A stretch of DNA of 33,299 nt from Prevotella sp. UBA2746 (GTDB taxonomy: Bacteria > Bacteroidota > Bacteroidia > Bacteroidales > Bacteroidaceae). The translations under genes were made by a program, and so were the position numbers. This document shows, piece by piece, positions 8,944-16,507 of this stretch (its first letter is position 1; the number at the start of each line of letters is the position of its first letter). The notes below the pieces were generated by a model. It was not told the DNA's origin, ran no database searches, and worked only from the letters and a program-made list of their open reading frames with translations. Where the stretch lies: positions 6,158-39,456 of the forward strand of contig DEJO01000017.1 in the NCBI GenBank assembly GCA_002353555.1, given 5' to 3'.

Positions 8944-9966
8944 CTATCTCTGCACTCGGCCATTGGCATTACCGCCAGCCAGACTCTCCACTTCGGCTGC
9001 AGAAACAAGGTTGAAGTCGCCGGGAATCGTGTGCTTCAGCGCGCTGGCAGCAACGGCAAACTCCAGAGCCTCGCCCTGGGTCTCCTTCGTGAGCAATCCG
9101 TGAATCAAACCACCCGAGAACGAGTCACCTCCACCCACGCGGTCGATGATAGGATTGATCTCGTAGCGCTTCGACTGGTAGAACTCCTTGCCATCGAAGA
9201 TGAGTGCCTTCCAACCGTTGTAGCTGGCCGAGAACGATTCACGCAGCGTAGATACCACGTACTTGAAGCCAAACTCCTCGCGCATCTGGCGGAAGATGCC
9301 CTCGTAGCCGCTGGCATCAGTCTGACCGCCTTCCACGTCGGCATCGGGCTTGAAGCCCAGGCAGAGCTCAGCGTCTTCCTCGTTGCCGATGCACACGTCG
9401 ACATACTTCATCAGCGGGCGCATCACCGAGATGGCTTTCTCTGAGGTCCAAAGCTTCTTGCGGAAGTTCAGGTCTACAGAAACGGTTACACCATGACGCT
9501 TGGCAGCCTCGCAAGCCAACTTTGTCAATTCAGCAGCCTTGTCGCTGATAGCTGGTGTGATACCAGACCAGTGGAACCAAGCAGCACCCTCCATGATAGC
9601 GTCGAAGTCGAAATCCTTAGGATCGGCCTCAGCGATAGAGCTGTGAGCACGGTCGTAGATAACCTTTGAAGGACGCATAGAAGCACCAGTCTCAGCATAG
9701 TACAGGCCAACACGGTCGCCACCACGAGCAATGAACTTGGTGTTCACACCATAGCGGCGGAGTGCATTCACTGCAATCTGACCAATCTCATGTTTCGGCA
9801 ACTTTGAAACGAAGTAAGCCTCATGACCATAGTTAGCCACGCTGACAGCTACGTTAGCCTCACCACCACCGGGGATGATACGGAATGAATCACTCTGGAT
9901 GAAACGGTCGTTACCGTTCGGAGAAAGGCGGAGCATAATCTCGCCCAATGTTACGATTTTAGCCAT
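8944..9966 (-). CDS. kdgK: 2-keto-3-deoxygluconate kinase (PfkB family)
   Basis: KdgK phosphorylates KDG to KDPG with ATP in the cytosol. The 340-residue protein has the ribokinase/PfkB opening VTLGEIMLRLSP, the substrate-side motif GGGEANVAVSVANYG (first PfkB signature region) and the second signature DRVGGGDSFSGG, where D281 is the expected catalytic base. The middle stretch SVDLNFRKKLW is typical of KDG kinases. It is the first gene of the minus-strand run and lies divergent from the lacI-type gene. A TAATTTTG element at 10048-10055 on the minus strand would give a leader of about 80 bases. Its product feeds Eda two genes downstream. Confidence 0.93.
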   Translation of the reverse strand: MAKIVTLGEIMLRLSPNGNDRFIQSDSFRIIPGGGEANVAVSVANYGHEAYFVSKLPKHEIGQIAVNALRRYGVNTKFIARGGDRVGLYYAETGASMRPSKVIYDRAHSSIAEADPKDFDFDAIMEGAAWFHWSGITPAISDKAAELTKLACEAAKRHGVTVSVDLNFRKKLWTSEKAISVMRPLMKYVDVCIGNEEDAELCLGFKPDADVEGGQTDASGYEGIFRQMREEFGFKYVVSTLRESFSASYNGWKALIFDGKEFYQSKRYEINPIIDRVGGGDSFSGGLIHGLLTKETQGEALEFAVAASALKHTIPGDFNLVSAAEVESLAGGNANGRVQR

Positions 9967-10047
9967 TTTTTGTTTGTTTAATGAAATGAATGGTTTGTTA
10001 TTAAAATGATTTTTGCTGTGTATTTCTCTTTTTTAAAGATTAGACCA

Positions 10048-10055
10048 CAAAATTA
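10048..10055 (-). promoter_or_regulatory. -7 element of the kdgK transcript
   Basis: The minus strand reads TAATTTTG, matching the Bacteroidota -7 consensus TAnnTTTG, about 82 bases ahead of the kdgK start. The same variant TAATTTTG occurs on the plus strand at 10151-10158 for the divergent regulator. No strong -33 TTTG was noticed, which would suit a regulated promoter. Confidence 0.55.
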
Positions 10056-10120
10056 CTAATAAAAAGCGATATGACGAAAGAAAATCATGTTTTTTTAGCT
10101 TTTTTGCAAAAATAAACGGC

Positions 10121-10134
10121 TGTGCTTTCGCACA
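10121..10134. promoter_or_regulatory. palindrome overlapping the lacI-type promoter (candidate operator)
   Basis: TGTGC and GCACA are perfect complements around a four-base centre (TTTC). The site lies where the -33 region of the regulator's own promoter should be, and between the divergent kdgK and regulator genes. This is the classical place for an autoregulatory operator. Whether the adjacent regulator binds here is inference. Confidence 0.45.
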
Positions 10135-10150
10135 ATTCAACTTTTATTGT

Positions 10151-10158
10151 TAATTTTG
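10151..10158 (+). promoter_or_regulatory. -7 element of the lacI-type regulator gene
   Basis: TAATTTTG matches the -7 consensus and lies only eight bases before the ATG at 10167. Transcription would begin at or within a few bases of the start codon, so the mRNA is leaderless or nearly so. This position also rules against the in-frame ATG at 10122, which lies upstream of the promoter. Confidence 0.6.
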
Positions 10159-10166
10159 CCCGTGCT

Positions 10167-11231
10167 ATGACACATAAAATAAGAATCAAGGACATCGCCG
10201 AGCGCGCAGGCGTCTCGGTAGGTACCGTCGACAGAGTTTTGCACAAACGTCCCAACGTGTCGAAACCGGCACTGGAGAAAGTAGAGAAGGCGCTCAAGGA
10301 GATGAACTATCAGCCGAACGTCTATGCCAGCGCGCTGGCATACAACCGTTCCTACAACTTCTTCTGCCTCATTCCCAAACACGCCAGCGAAGCCTATTGG
10401 GAAGAGATTGAGGAGGGAGTGAAGCGATGTGTTGAGCAGCGCAGAGACTTCCACATCGACGTGCACGTGCTCTACTATGAGCGGTTTGACAACAAGTCGT
10501 TCTCCGACACCTGCACCCAGTGCCTGGAGGCAGAGCCCGACGGAGTCATCATCGTGCCTGCCGAGCTGGAAGTCACCCGCAAGTTCACCGACCAGCTGCA
10601 CGAGAAGGGCGTGCCCTTCGTCATGCTCGACTCCTACATGCCCGACCTTCACCCCCTTTCCTTCTTCGGCCAGGACTCGTTCCAAAGCGGATGCTTTGCC
10701 GCCAAGATGCTGATGATGCTGGCACGCGGAGAAAAGGAAATCATGCTCATGAAGCAACTCAAGGACGGTCACGTGGCTTCCAAGCAGCAAGCCAACCGCG
10801 AGGTGGGATTCCGCCACTACATGAGCGACCACTTCCCCGACGTCACCATCCACGAAGTCGACCTGCCGCTCGACGGCGAACGCAAGCGCTACGCATCTAT
10901 CCTGGAGATCTTCTTCAGCCAGCACCCGCTCGTACACCATTGCATCACCATGTCGTCGAAGGCTCACCTCGTGGGCGAGTTCCTCCTGAAGACCAACCGC
11001 CGCAACGTGCAGATCATGGGATACGACCTCGTGGGCAAGAACGTAGAGTGTGTCAAGCAGGGCAGCATCTCGTTCCTCATCGCCCAGCATGCCTACATGC
11101 AGGGCTTCTCGTGTGTAGAGACCCTCTTCCGCGCCATCGTGCTCAAGAAGAAGGTGAAGCCCGTCAACTACATGCCCATCGAGCTGCTCATGCGGGAAAA
11201 CATCGAGTTCTATCAGAGAGACTCCATATAA
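10167..11231 (+). CDS. LacI-family transcriptional regulator
   Basis: This is a 354-residue regulator. Residues about 3-45 form a LacI helix-turn-helix (IKDIAERAGVSVGTVDRVLH, then a hinge region PNVSKPALEKVEKAL). The rest is a periplasmic-binding-protein-like effector domain of the ribose/xylose-binding type, ending in a typical C-terminal lobe. I start it at the ATG at 10167 rather than 10122 because the promoter element lies between them and the DNA-binding domain then begins in the usual place. It is followed by uxaA on the same strand and diverges from kdgK and eda. Regulation of galacturonate use, with a uronate or KDG-type inducer, is therefore the best guess. It may also act on the three lyase promoters, which carry a LacI-operator-like octamer. 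Confidence 0.88.
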   Translation: MTHKIRIKDIAERAGVSVGTVDRVLHKRPNVSKPALEKVEKALKEMNYQPNVYASALAYNRSYNFFCLIPKHASEAYWEEIEEGVKRCVEQRRDFHIDVHVLYYERFDNKSFSDTCTQCLEAEPDGVIIVPAELEVTRKFTDQLHEKGVPFVMLDSYMPDLHPLSFFGQDSFQSGCFAAKMLMMLARGEKEIMLMKQLKDGHVASKQQANREVGFRHYMSDHFPDVTIHEVDLPLDGERKRYASILEIFFSQHPLVHHCITMSSKAHLVGEFLLKTNRRNVQIMGYDLVGKNVECVKQGSISFLIAQHAYMQGFSCVETLFRAIVLKKKVKPVNYMPIELLMRENIEFYQRDSI

Positions 11232-11346
11232 AAAGGGCAAAACGGCTCACCTAATTAAAATAATAGGTCAGACATGTCCCGGAAAAACCGAAAAAGTCCG
11301 AAAAATAATCAAAATCATCAATAATACAAACAAAACGAAAAACATT

Positions 11347-12843
11347 ATGGAACAAGCAGCATTTCTAAAAATCAACCCTGCCGACTCGGTGGTTGTATGC
11401 CTGCGCGCCATGGCTAAGGGCGAAGTGATTGACATTGACGGGAAGCAGGTAGAACTGCTTCAGGACACGCCTGCCGGCCACAAAGTGCTCATCAACGACG
11501 CCGCAGAAGGACAGGACATCATCAAATACGGCTACCCCATAGGCCATGCGCGCCAAGACCTGAAGGCTGGCGAGTGGGTCAACGAGAACAACCTGAAGAC
11601 CAACCTGTCGGGAACGCTGGAATATGAATACAAACCCGTAGACGAGAAGCTCAAGATAGCCAAGGAGAACCGCACCTTCAAGGGCTACGTGCGCAAGAAC
11701 GGCGACGTGGGTGTGAGAAACGAGATTTGGATCGTGCCCACCGTAGGATGTGTCAACGGCATCGCCGAGGAACTGGTGAAACGGCTCACGGCTGAGACAG
11801 GGCTGAAAGACATCGACGCCATACATGCCTGGCACCACAACTACGGTTGCTCACAGCTCTCCGAAGACCATGAGAACACGCGCAAGGTGCTTCGCGACAT
11901 CGTCCTGCACCCTAATGCCGGTGCCGTGCTCGTGCTCTCGTTAGGATGTGAGAACAACCAGCCGGAAGACTTTATGGCAATGCTCGGCGACTACGACAAG
12001 GAACGCATCAAACTGCTTGTAACACAACGTGTTGAAGGTGACGAATTAGAGGAAGGCATGAAGGTTCTTCGCGAACTTTACGCCATTGCCCGCGAAGACA
12101 AGCGCGAGGACGTGCCCGTGAGCAAGCTGCGCGTAGGACTGAAGTGTGGCGGCTCCGACGGCTTCAGCGGCATCACCGCCAATCCGCTCGTCGGCGAGTT
12201 CAGCGACTGGCTCGTGGCTCAGGGCGGCACAAGCGTGCTCACTGAAGTGCCGGAGATGTTTGGCGCCGAAACCATCCTCATGAACCGCTGCGAGACACCA
12301 GAGCTGTTCAACCAGACGGTGAGCCTCATCAACAACTTCAAGAACTACTTCCTCTCCCACGGCGAACCAGTAGGCGAAAACCCAAGTCCTGGCAACAAGG
12401 CAGGCGGCATCTCCACACTGGAAGACAAGGCGCTGGGATGTACGCAGAAGTGCGGCCGTGCTCCCGTGAGCGGCGTGATGGAATATGGCGACCGGCTGCA
12501 GAACCACGGCTTGAACCTGCTGTCGGCTCCGGGCAACGACCTCGTAGCCTCTACTGCACTGGCTTCCTGCGGCTGCCACATCGTGCTCTTCACGACAGGT
12601 CGCGGAACGCCCTTCGGCACCTTCGTGCCCACCATGAAGATTGCCACCAACCCCACGCTTGCCAAGAACAAGCCCAACTGGGTGGACTTCTCTGCCGGAC
12701 AACTCGTAGAAGGCCGTACCATGCAGGAGATTGTGCCTGAATTCATCGACAAAGTGCTTGCCGTAGCCAGTGGTGAGAAGGCGCGTAACGAGATGAACGG
12801 CTATCGCGAAATCTCGATTTTCAAGAATGGCGTAACACTTTAA
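11347..12843 (+). CDS. uxaA: altronate dehydratase (UxaA family)
   Basis: UxaA removes water from D-altronate to give 2-keto-3-deoxygluconate, the substrate of KdgK. The N-terminal 90 residues form the SAF-type domain (INPADSVVVCLRAMAKGE). The rest is the large dehydratase domain, with the conserved cysteine motifs HNYGCSQL, SLGCENNQ, GLKCGGSDGFSG and ALGCTQKCGRAPV. The length of 498 residues is normal for the family. Galactarate dehydratase is a related alternative, but the presence of kdgK and eda next door favours altronate. A 115-base gap with no clear TAnnTTTG element separates it from the regulator gene, so it may be read through from there. Uronate isomerase (UxaC) and altronate oxidoreductase (UxaB) are not in the window. 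Confidence 0.92.
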   Translation: MEQAAFLKINPADSVVVCLRAMAKGEVIDIDGKQVELLQDTPAGHKVLINDAAEGQDIIKYGYPIGHARQDLKAGEWVNENNLKTNLSGTLEYEYKPVDEKLKIAKENRTFKGYVRKNGDVGVRNEIWIVPTVGCVNGIAEELVKRLTAETGLKDIDAIHAWHHNYGCSQLSEDHENTRKVLRDIVLHPNAGAVLVLSLGCENNQPEDFMAMLGDYDKERIKLLVTQRVEGDELEEGMKVLRELYAIAREDKREDVPVSKLRVGLKCGGSDGFSGITANPLVGEFSDWLVAQGGTSVLTEVPEMFGAETILMNRCETPELFNQTVSLINNFKNYFLSHGEPVGENPSPGNKAGGISTLEDKALGCTQKCGRAPVSGVMEYGDRLQNHGLNLLSAPGNDLVASTALASCGCHIVLFTTGRGTPFGTFVPTMKIATNPTLAKNKPNWVDFSAGQLVEGRTMQEIVPEFIDKVLAVASGEKARNEMNGYREISIFKNGVTL

Positions 12844-12909
12844 TCCGGTCAAAAGAGCACTTTCAGGCTTAAATAAACGACTGAATTTTTCCAGATTCTC
12901 AGAAGAGGG

Positions 12910-12944
12910 CAGCCCGTTTTTCTCGATGAAACGGGCTGTTTTTT
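12910..12944 (+). terminator. Rho-independent terminator of uxaA
   Basis: A perfect ten-base-pair stem (CAGCCCGTTT at 12910-12919 with 12929-12938) and a nine-base loop are followed by six T, about 65 bases after the uxaA stop. Confidence 0.9.
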
Positions 12945-12959
12945 ATGGATACAGGCAGG

Positions 12960-13245
12960 GGTGTGGGCAATATATGGTCCAATTGGGATAGATAAGTTAG
13001 ATTGGCTAGATTGGCTTGATTGACTAGAAGGGCTAGTAGAACTAGATTGGCTAGTAAGTCTAAATGTTGAAAGCAGCTAAAAAGTGGTCAAAGTGGTCAT
13101 GGTCATTTTGACCACCCATCACCCCACCCTGCACATCACCCATCCTGCCCATCAATCCCTACCCTGCACATTATAAAAAAACTCCTCCTCAAATACATAG
13201 ACCACACCCCCCTATTCGTACATTTGCACCCAGCGAGAAGAAAGT
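12960..13245. other. gene-free stretch with short simple repeats
   Basis: I see no convincing gene here. TAGATTGGCT occurs exactly three times (12998-13007, 13007-13016, 13043-13052) within a CTAG/ATTGG-rich stretch. A GTGGTCA/TGACCAC inverted repeat follows at 13093-13099 and 13109-13115. CCCATC/CCTGC-type short repeats fill about 13115-13170. A TACATTTG sequence at 13219-13226 resembles a -7 element on the + strand but has no gene directly behind it. Confidence 0.55.
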
Positions 13246-13371
13246 CCATTGCTTTCGCGCGCAAAACCATCACTTTCGCGCGGCAACATAGCTTTCGCAG
13301 CGCCAAACCATAACTTCTGCCGCTCAAAACCAAGGTTTTGCGACGCAGGACACACGCTTCGGCAGGAAAAA
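13246..13371. repeat. degenerate ~21-bp tandem repeat, about six units
   Basis: On the + strand the units begin near 13246, 13267, 13287, 13308, 13330 and 13351, with lengths of 20-22 bases. The first four approximate CCATnrCTTTCGCGCGCAAAA and the last two are more diverged. The block ends some 45 bases before the nhaC-type gene. Open frames across it on the minus strand give repetitive peptides and are not counted as genes. Confidence 0.65.
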
Positions 13372-13381
13372 GCAATCTCCC

Positions 13382-13413
13382 TTTGGGTTTTCAATAAAAT
13401 AGTTATACCTTTG
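13382..13413 (+). promoter_or_regulatory. promoter of the NhaC-type gene
   Basis: TTTG at 13382-13385 and TACCTTTG at 13406-13413 are 20 bases apart, fitting the Bacteroidota -33/-7 consensus. The start codon is at 13419, five bases after the -7 element, so the transcript should be leaderless. Confidence 0.75.
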
Positions 13414-13418
13414 CAATC

Positions 13419-14708
13419 ATGAATCGAGTAAGCACAAAGAAAGGACTCTTGGCACTCTCACCGCTCATGGTGTTCGTCGTGCTCTATCTGGTTACCAGCA
13501 TCGTGGCAGGCGACTTCTACAAGGTGCCCATCACCGTGGCGTTCATGCTCAGCAGCGTCTATGCCATCGCCTTCACCAGCGTCAGCTCACTCGGCCATCG
13601 CATCGTCACCTTCTCCAGGGGTGCCAGCACCAACAACATGATGCTCATGCTATGGATATTCGTACTGGCGGGAGCCTTCGCCTACTCTGCCAAGCAGATG
13701 GGCAGCATCGATGCCACCGTAGACCTGACGCTGAGCCTGCTGCCGCCGTCGATGTTGCTGCCGGGCTTGTTCCTCGCTGCATGCTTCATCTCGCTATCCA
13801 TAGGCACCAGCGTAGGCACCATCGTCGCCCTTACCCCCATAGCTGCCGGCATCGCTGCCGGCACCGACACCAATCTGGCAATGGTCGTAGGACTGGTAGT
13901 CGGCGGCTCTTTCTTCGGCGACAACCTTTCATTCATCAGCGACACCACCGTCGTTGCCACGCGCACACAAGGCTGCAAGATGAGCGATAAGTTCCGGGTG
14001 AATGCCTATCTTGCCATACCTGCCGCAATCGTTGCCATCACCGTCTATGCGTTCATGGGCACCAGCGTCGCGGCTCCAGCGGCAATCCAAGAAGTCCGCT
14101 TGCTGAAAGTGCTGCCCTATATGGTCGTGCTCGTCTGTGCCATCTTTGGCATGAACGTCATGGCGGTGCTCACCCTCGGCATCACGATGACCGCCATCAT
14201 AGGCATTGCCGACGGCACCTATGACATCTACGGATGGATGGGGAGCATGGGTGAAGGCATCAGCAGCATGGGCGACCTCATCATCATCACCATGATGGCT
14301 GGCGGGCTGTTAGAGATAGTACGCGCCAACGGGGGCATAGACTTCATCATGGAGAGGCTCTCGCGGCACATCAGCGGCAAGCGAGGCGGTGAGCTGACGA
14401 TAGCCCTGATGGTGAGCCTGGTGAACGTCTGCACCGCCAACAACACGGTAGCGATACTCACCGTGGGAGAAATCTCGAAACAAATCAGCCAGCGCTTCGA
14501 CATCGACCCGCGCAAGGCTGCAAGCATCCTCGACACCTTCTCCTGCTGCGTGCAGGGCGTCCTGCCATACGGGGCTCAGATGCTCATGGCAGCAGGCCTC
14601 GCCAAGCTCAATCCTGTCAGCATCATCCCCCATCTGATCTATCCCTTCTGCATCGGCATCATCGCCCTCACCGCCATCCTCTTCAGATACCCAAGGAGGT
14701 ATAGCTAA
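13419..14708 (+). CDS. Na+/H+ antiporter, NhaC family
   Basis: This is a 429-residue integral membrane protein with roughly eleven to twelve hydrophobic spans. The central motif GGSFFGDNLSFISDTTVVATRTQG (about residues 165-190) is characteristic of NhaC-type sodium/proton antiporters. The second half repeats the fold with ANNTVAILTVGEISKQIS and a final re-entrant region. It would extrude sodium, or related cations, in exchange for protons at the inner membrane. The start is fixed by a promoter only five bases upstream. It stands alone, preceded by a repeat block and followed by a C/G-rich palindrome and short repeats. Some NhaC-like proteins exchange organic acids for sodium, so substrate specificity is not certain. 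Confidence 0.87.
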   Translation: MNRVSTKKGLLALSPLMVFVVLYLVTSIVAGDFYKVPITVAFMLSSVYAIAFTSVSSLGHRIVTFSRGASTNNMMLMLWIFVLAGAFAYSAKQMGSIDATVDLTLSLLPPSMLLPGLFLAACFISLSIGTSVGTIVALTPIAAGIAAGTDTNLAMVVGLVVGGSFFGDNLSFISDTTVVATRTQGCKMSDKFRVNAYLAIPAAIVAITVYAFMGTSVAAPAAIQEVRLLKVLPYMVVLVCAIFGMNVMAVLTLGITMTAIIGIADGTYDIYGWMGSMGEGISSMGDLIIITMMAGGLLEIVRANGGIDFIMERLSRHISGKRGGELTIALMVSLVNVCTANNTVAILTVGEISKQISQRFDIDPRKAASILDTFSCCVQGVLPYGAQMLMAAGLAKLNPVSIIPHLIYPFCIGIIALTAILFRYPRRYS

Positions 14709-14723
14709 AAATTGAAAAAGCCC

Positions 14724-14773
14724 CCAAGCCCCCTAAGGGGGGGTGTGAATCGTGAATTGTGAATTGTGAATTG
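14724..14773. repeat. C/G palindrome followed by GTGAATTG tandem units
   Basis: A CCCCCTAAGGGGG palindrome at about 14730-14742 is followed by three or four GTGAATTG-type eight-base units to about 14773. The palindrome sits about 25 bases after the antiporter stop, so it could act in 3'-end formation, but it has no T tract. Confidence 0.6.
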
Positions 14774-14787
14774 AAAATCATATCATC

Positions 14788-15606
14788 GTGAACATCATCG
14801 AACGAAACATATTCCGGCTACTCCGCTCAGGTGCCTTCGACACGAAAGAAGACATCGAACCCATGTCGGCATTCAAGTGGCGACGGCTCTACCAGATGAT
14901 AGTCGCCCAAAACCTCGTACCCGTATTCGAACACGGCACCACCACACACGGCAGGGACGAGCAGCTGAACCTGCCCGACGACATCATGACACTCATGAAA
15001 CAGGAAACCGCCGACGGAAACTATGACCGTAAGACCTTCGGCGATGAAGACATACGGCTGAGCAGCCGGCTGCTGAACCACCGGCTGAAACGCATCATCA
15101 AGCGCGAGATGCAGAGCGAAGAGACGTCGATGGAGACCGTCGACCTGCTGGAAATCATCATCTTCAACGTCAACCAGATACTGAACTACGGTCTCAGCCT
15201 CGACGGAATCATCCGCCTGGGGCAATATCTCCGGAAGAGAGGCGACAAGGTAGACTTCATCAAGCTCGACGACTGGCTCGACCGCCTCCACCTCTCACGC
15301 ATGGCACAGCTACAAGGCAGCATCCTCATATCGGTCTTCGGATTCGAGCAAAACGAACTGCCCTTCGTACTCAAAGAAGAAAAGAACGCGCGAAAGCTGG
15401 CGATACGTGCCGTAGGCAACCTGGCCAAGGACACTGCCGAAGAATGGTACTTCCGACAGACACGCAGCGGATTCGTACAGAACAACTCCAAGAAACTGCG
15501 CCGCAACATACGCCGAAGCATACGCTACTACAGCTATGCACCCATGGAGACCACCAGCTCCTTCTTCACCAACCTGGCACGCAGCCTCTCAGAGATAGAA
15601 GAATAG
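14788..15606 (+). CDS. hypothetical protein, Bacteroidota-type, 272 aa
   Basis: I do not recognise a specific function. The start is GTG at 14788, and the frame is open and well used to a stop at 15606. The N-terminal part (residues 1-60, RLLRSGAFDTKEDIEPMSAFKWRRLYQMIVAQNLVPV in outline) resembles the opening helices of uncharacterised nucleotidyltransferase-like proteins common in this phylum, but I see no G-S-D-x-D motif that would support catalysis. The rest is predicted helical and strongly basic near the C-terminus (NSKKLRRNIRRSIRYY, about residues 232-247), which could contact nucleic acid or membrane. There is no signal peptide or membrane span. It has no obvious partner among its neighbours, and only simple repeats lie in front of it. 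Confidence 0.7.
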   Translation: MNIIERNIFRLLRSGAFDTKEDIEPMSAFKWRRLYQMIVAQNLVPVFEHGTTTHGRDEQLNLPDDIMTLMKQETADGNYDRKTFGDEDIRLSSRLLNHRLKRIIKREMQSEETSMETVDLLEIIIFNVNQILNYGLSLDGIIRLGQYLRKRGDKVDFIKLDDWLDRLHLSRMAQLQGSILISVFGFEQNELPFVLKEEKNARKLAIRAVGNLAKDTAEEWYFRQTRSGFVQNNSKKLRRNIRRSIRYYSYAPMETTSSFFTNLARSLSEIEE

Positions 15607-15671
15607 AGGGGAAATTAGTTAAACTATCCAAATTGTCAAATCGTAAAATCGTCTAATCGTCTTTTTTTAAG

Positions 15672-15679
15672 TACCTTTG
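15672..15679 (+). promoter_or_regulatory. -7 element of the GH25 gene
   Basis: TACCTTTG, followed by CA, matches the consensus exactly and would give a leader of about 25-28 bases before the ATG at 15708. No clear -33 TTTG is present at the right distance. Confidence 0.65.
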
Positions 15680-15707
15680 CATTCGCTTTCCGAAAACCGA
15701 AACGATT

Positions 15708-16412
15708 ATGAACATCAAGAAAATCATCATAACCATCATCGCAATATGTTCACTGACCAGCGCCCACGCACAATACATCATCGAGTGCGAGGACACCTGC
15801 AACCACATCCACGGCCTCGACATGAGCCACTATCAGGGTACCGTCTTCTGGGAAGCCGTGGGAGAAGTCGCCAACAACAAGATGTACTACGTCTACCTGA
15901 AGGCTACCGAGGGAGCAAGCAACATAGACAAGCGATACCTGCAGAACATCGAAATGGCTAAACGCGCAGGGCTGAAGGTCGGCTCCTACCACTTCTACCG
16001 TCCACGCGTGCCGCAGGACGTTCAGCTCAGGAACTTCCGCGCACAGTGTCGTCCCCAAGACCAGGACATCATCCCCATGATAGACGTAGAAGCATCGGGA
16101 GGACTCAGCGCCACAGCCCTCTGCGACTCCCTACAGAAATTCCTCACCCTCGTGGAAAGAGAATACAAGCAGAAGCCCCTGCTCTATTCAGGTCAGAACT
16201 TCTACAACCAATACCTTGCCGGCAAGTTCCCTGCCTACAAGCTCATGATAGCCAAATACAGCAACCCGGAACCCGTACTGATAGACGGGCGCGACATCTT
16301 CGCATGGCAATACACCGGCAAGGGACACATCAGAGGCGTCAACGGATACGTAGACAAGAGCCGTCTGCTGGGCAGGCACACCATGAGAGAAATCAGGTTC
16401 GTACACCGATGA
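15708..16412 (+). CDS. secreted GH25 lysozyme-like muramidase
   Basis: This 234-residue protein has an N-terminal signal peptide (KKIIITIIAICSLTSAHA, cleavage near residue 21). The mature part is a glycoside hydrolase family 25 domain: HGLDMSHYQG near residue 35 provides the first conserved aspartate, YVYLKATEGAS the strand with the conserved glutamate, VGSYHFYRP the next strand, and MIDVEASG near residue 125 the catalytic D-x-E pair. The closing FAWQYTGKG is also typical. GH25 enzymes cut the MurNAc-GlcNAc bond of peptidoglycan. Bacteroidota members may serve wall remodelling or killing of competitors, and the sequence does not decide which. It has its own promoter and no immunity-like partner. 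Confidence 0.9.
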   Translation: MNIKKIIITIIAICSLTSAHAQYIIECEDTCNHIHGLDMSHYQGTVFWEAVGEVANNKMYYVYLKATEGASNIDKRYLQNIEMAKRAGLKVGSYHFYRPRVPQDVQLRNFRAQCRPQDQDIIPMIDVEASGGLSATALCDSLQKFLTLVEREYKQKPLLYSGQNFYNQYLAGKFPAYKLMIAKYSNPEPVLIDGRDIFAWQYTGKGHIRGVNGYVDKSRLLGRHTMREIRFVHR

Positions 16413-16432
16413 ATGAAGAATGAAGAATCGTT

Positions 16433-16500
16433 CCCATTACCCCCATATTGCCCATAATCCCCATTACCCCCATATCGCCCATTTAACCCATAATACCCCA
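16433..16500. repeat. 27-bp imperfect tandem repeat ahead of the zinc-ribbon gene
   Basis: CCCATTACCCCCATAT occurs at 16433-16448 and again at 16460-16475, a period of 27 bases, and the following CCCATA-type tails are also similar. The block ends just before the ATG at 16508 and replaces any recognisable promoter. Confidence 0.7.
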
Positions 16501-16507
16501 AGCAACT

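Noticed and set aside
10137..11240. Long open frame (367 codons) on the minus strand opposite the LacI-type gene
   Set aside because: It mirrors the regulator gene, which has a recognisable helix-turn-helix. The antisense peptide is His/Val/Leu-rich with no family features, typical of a GC-biased shadow.
13219..13226. TACATTTG as a promoter for a small RNA
   Set aside because: It matches the -7 consensus, but there is no -33 box, no terminator nearby and no transcript evidence, so chance is likely.
13136..13394. Two minus-strand frames across the ~21-bp repeat
   Set aside because: Two different frames are open over the same degenerate repeats, both with periodic peptides, so coding is not supported.
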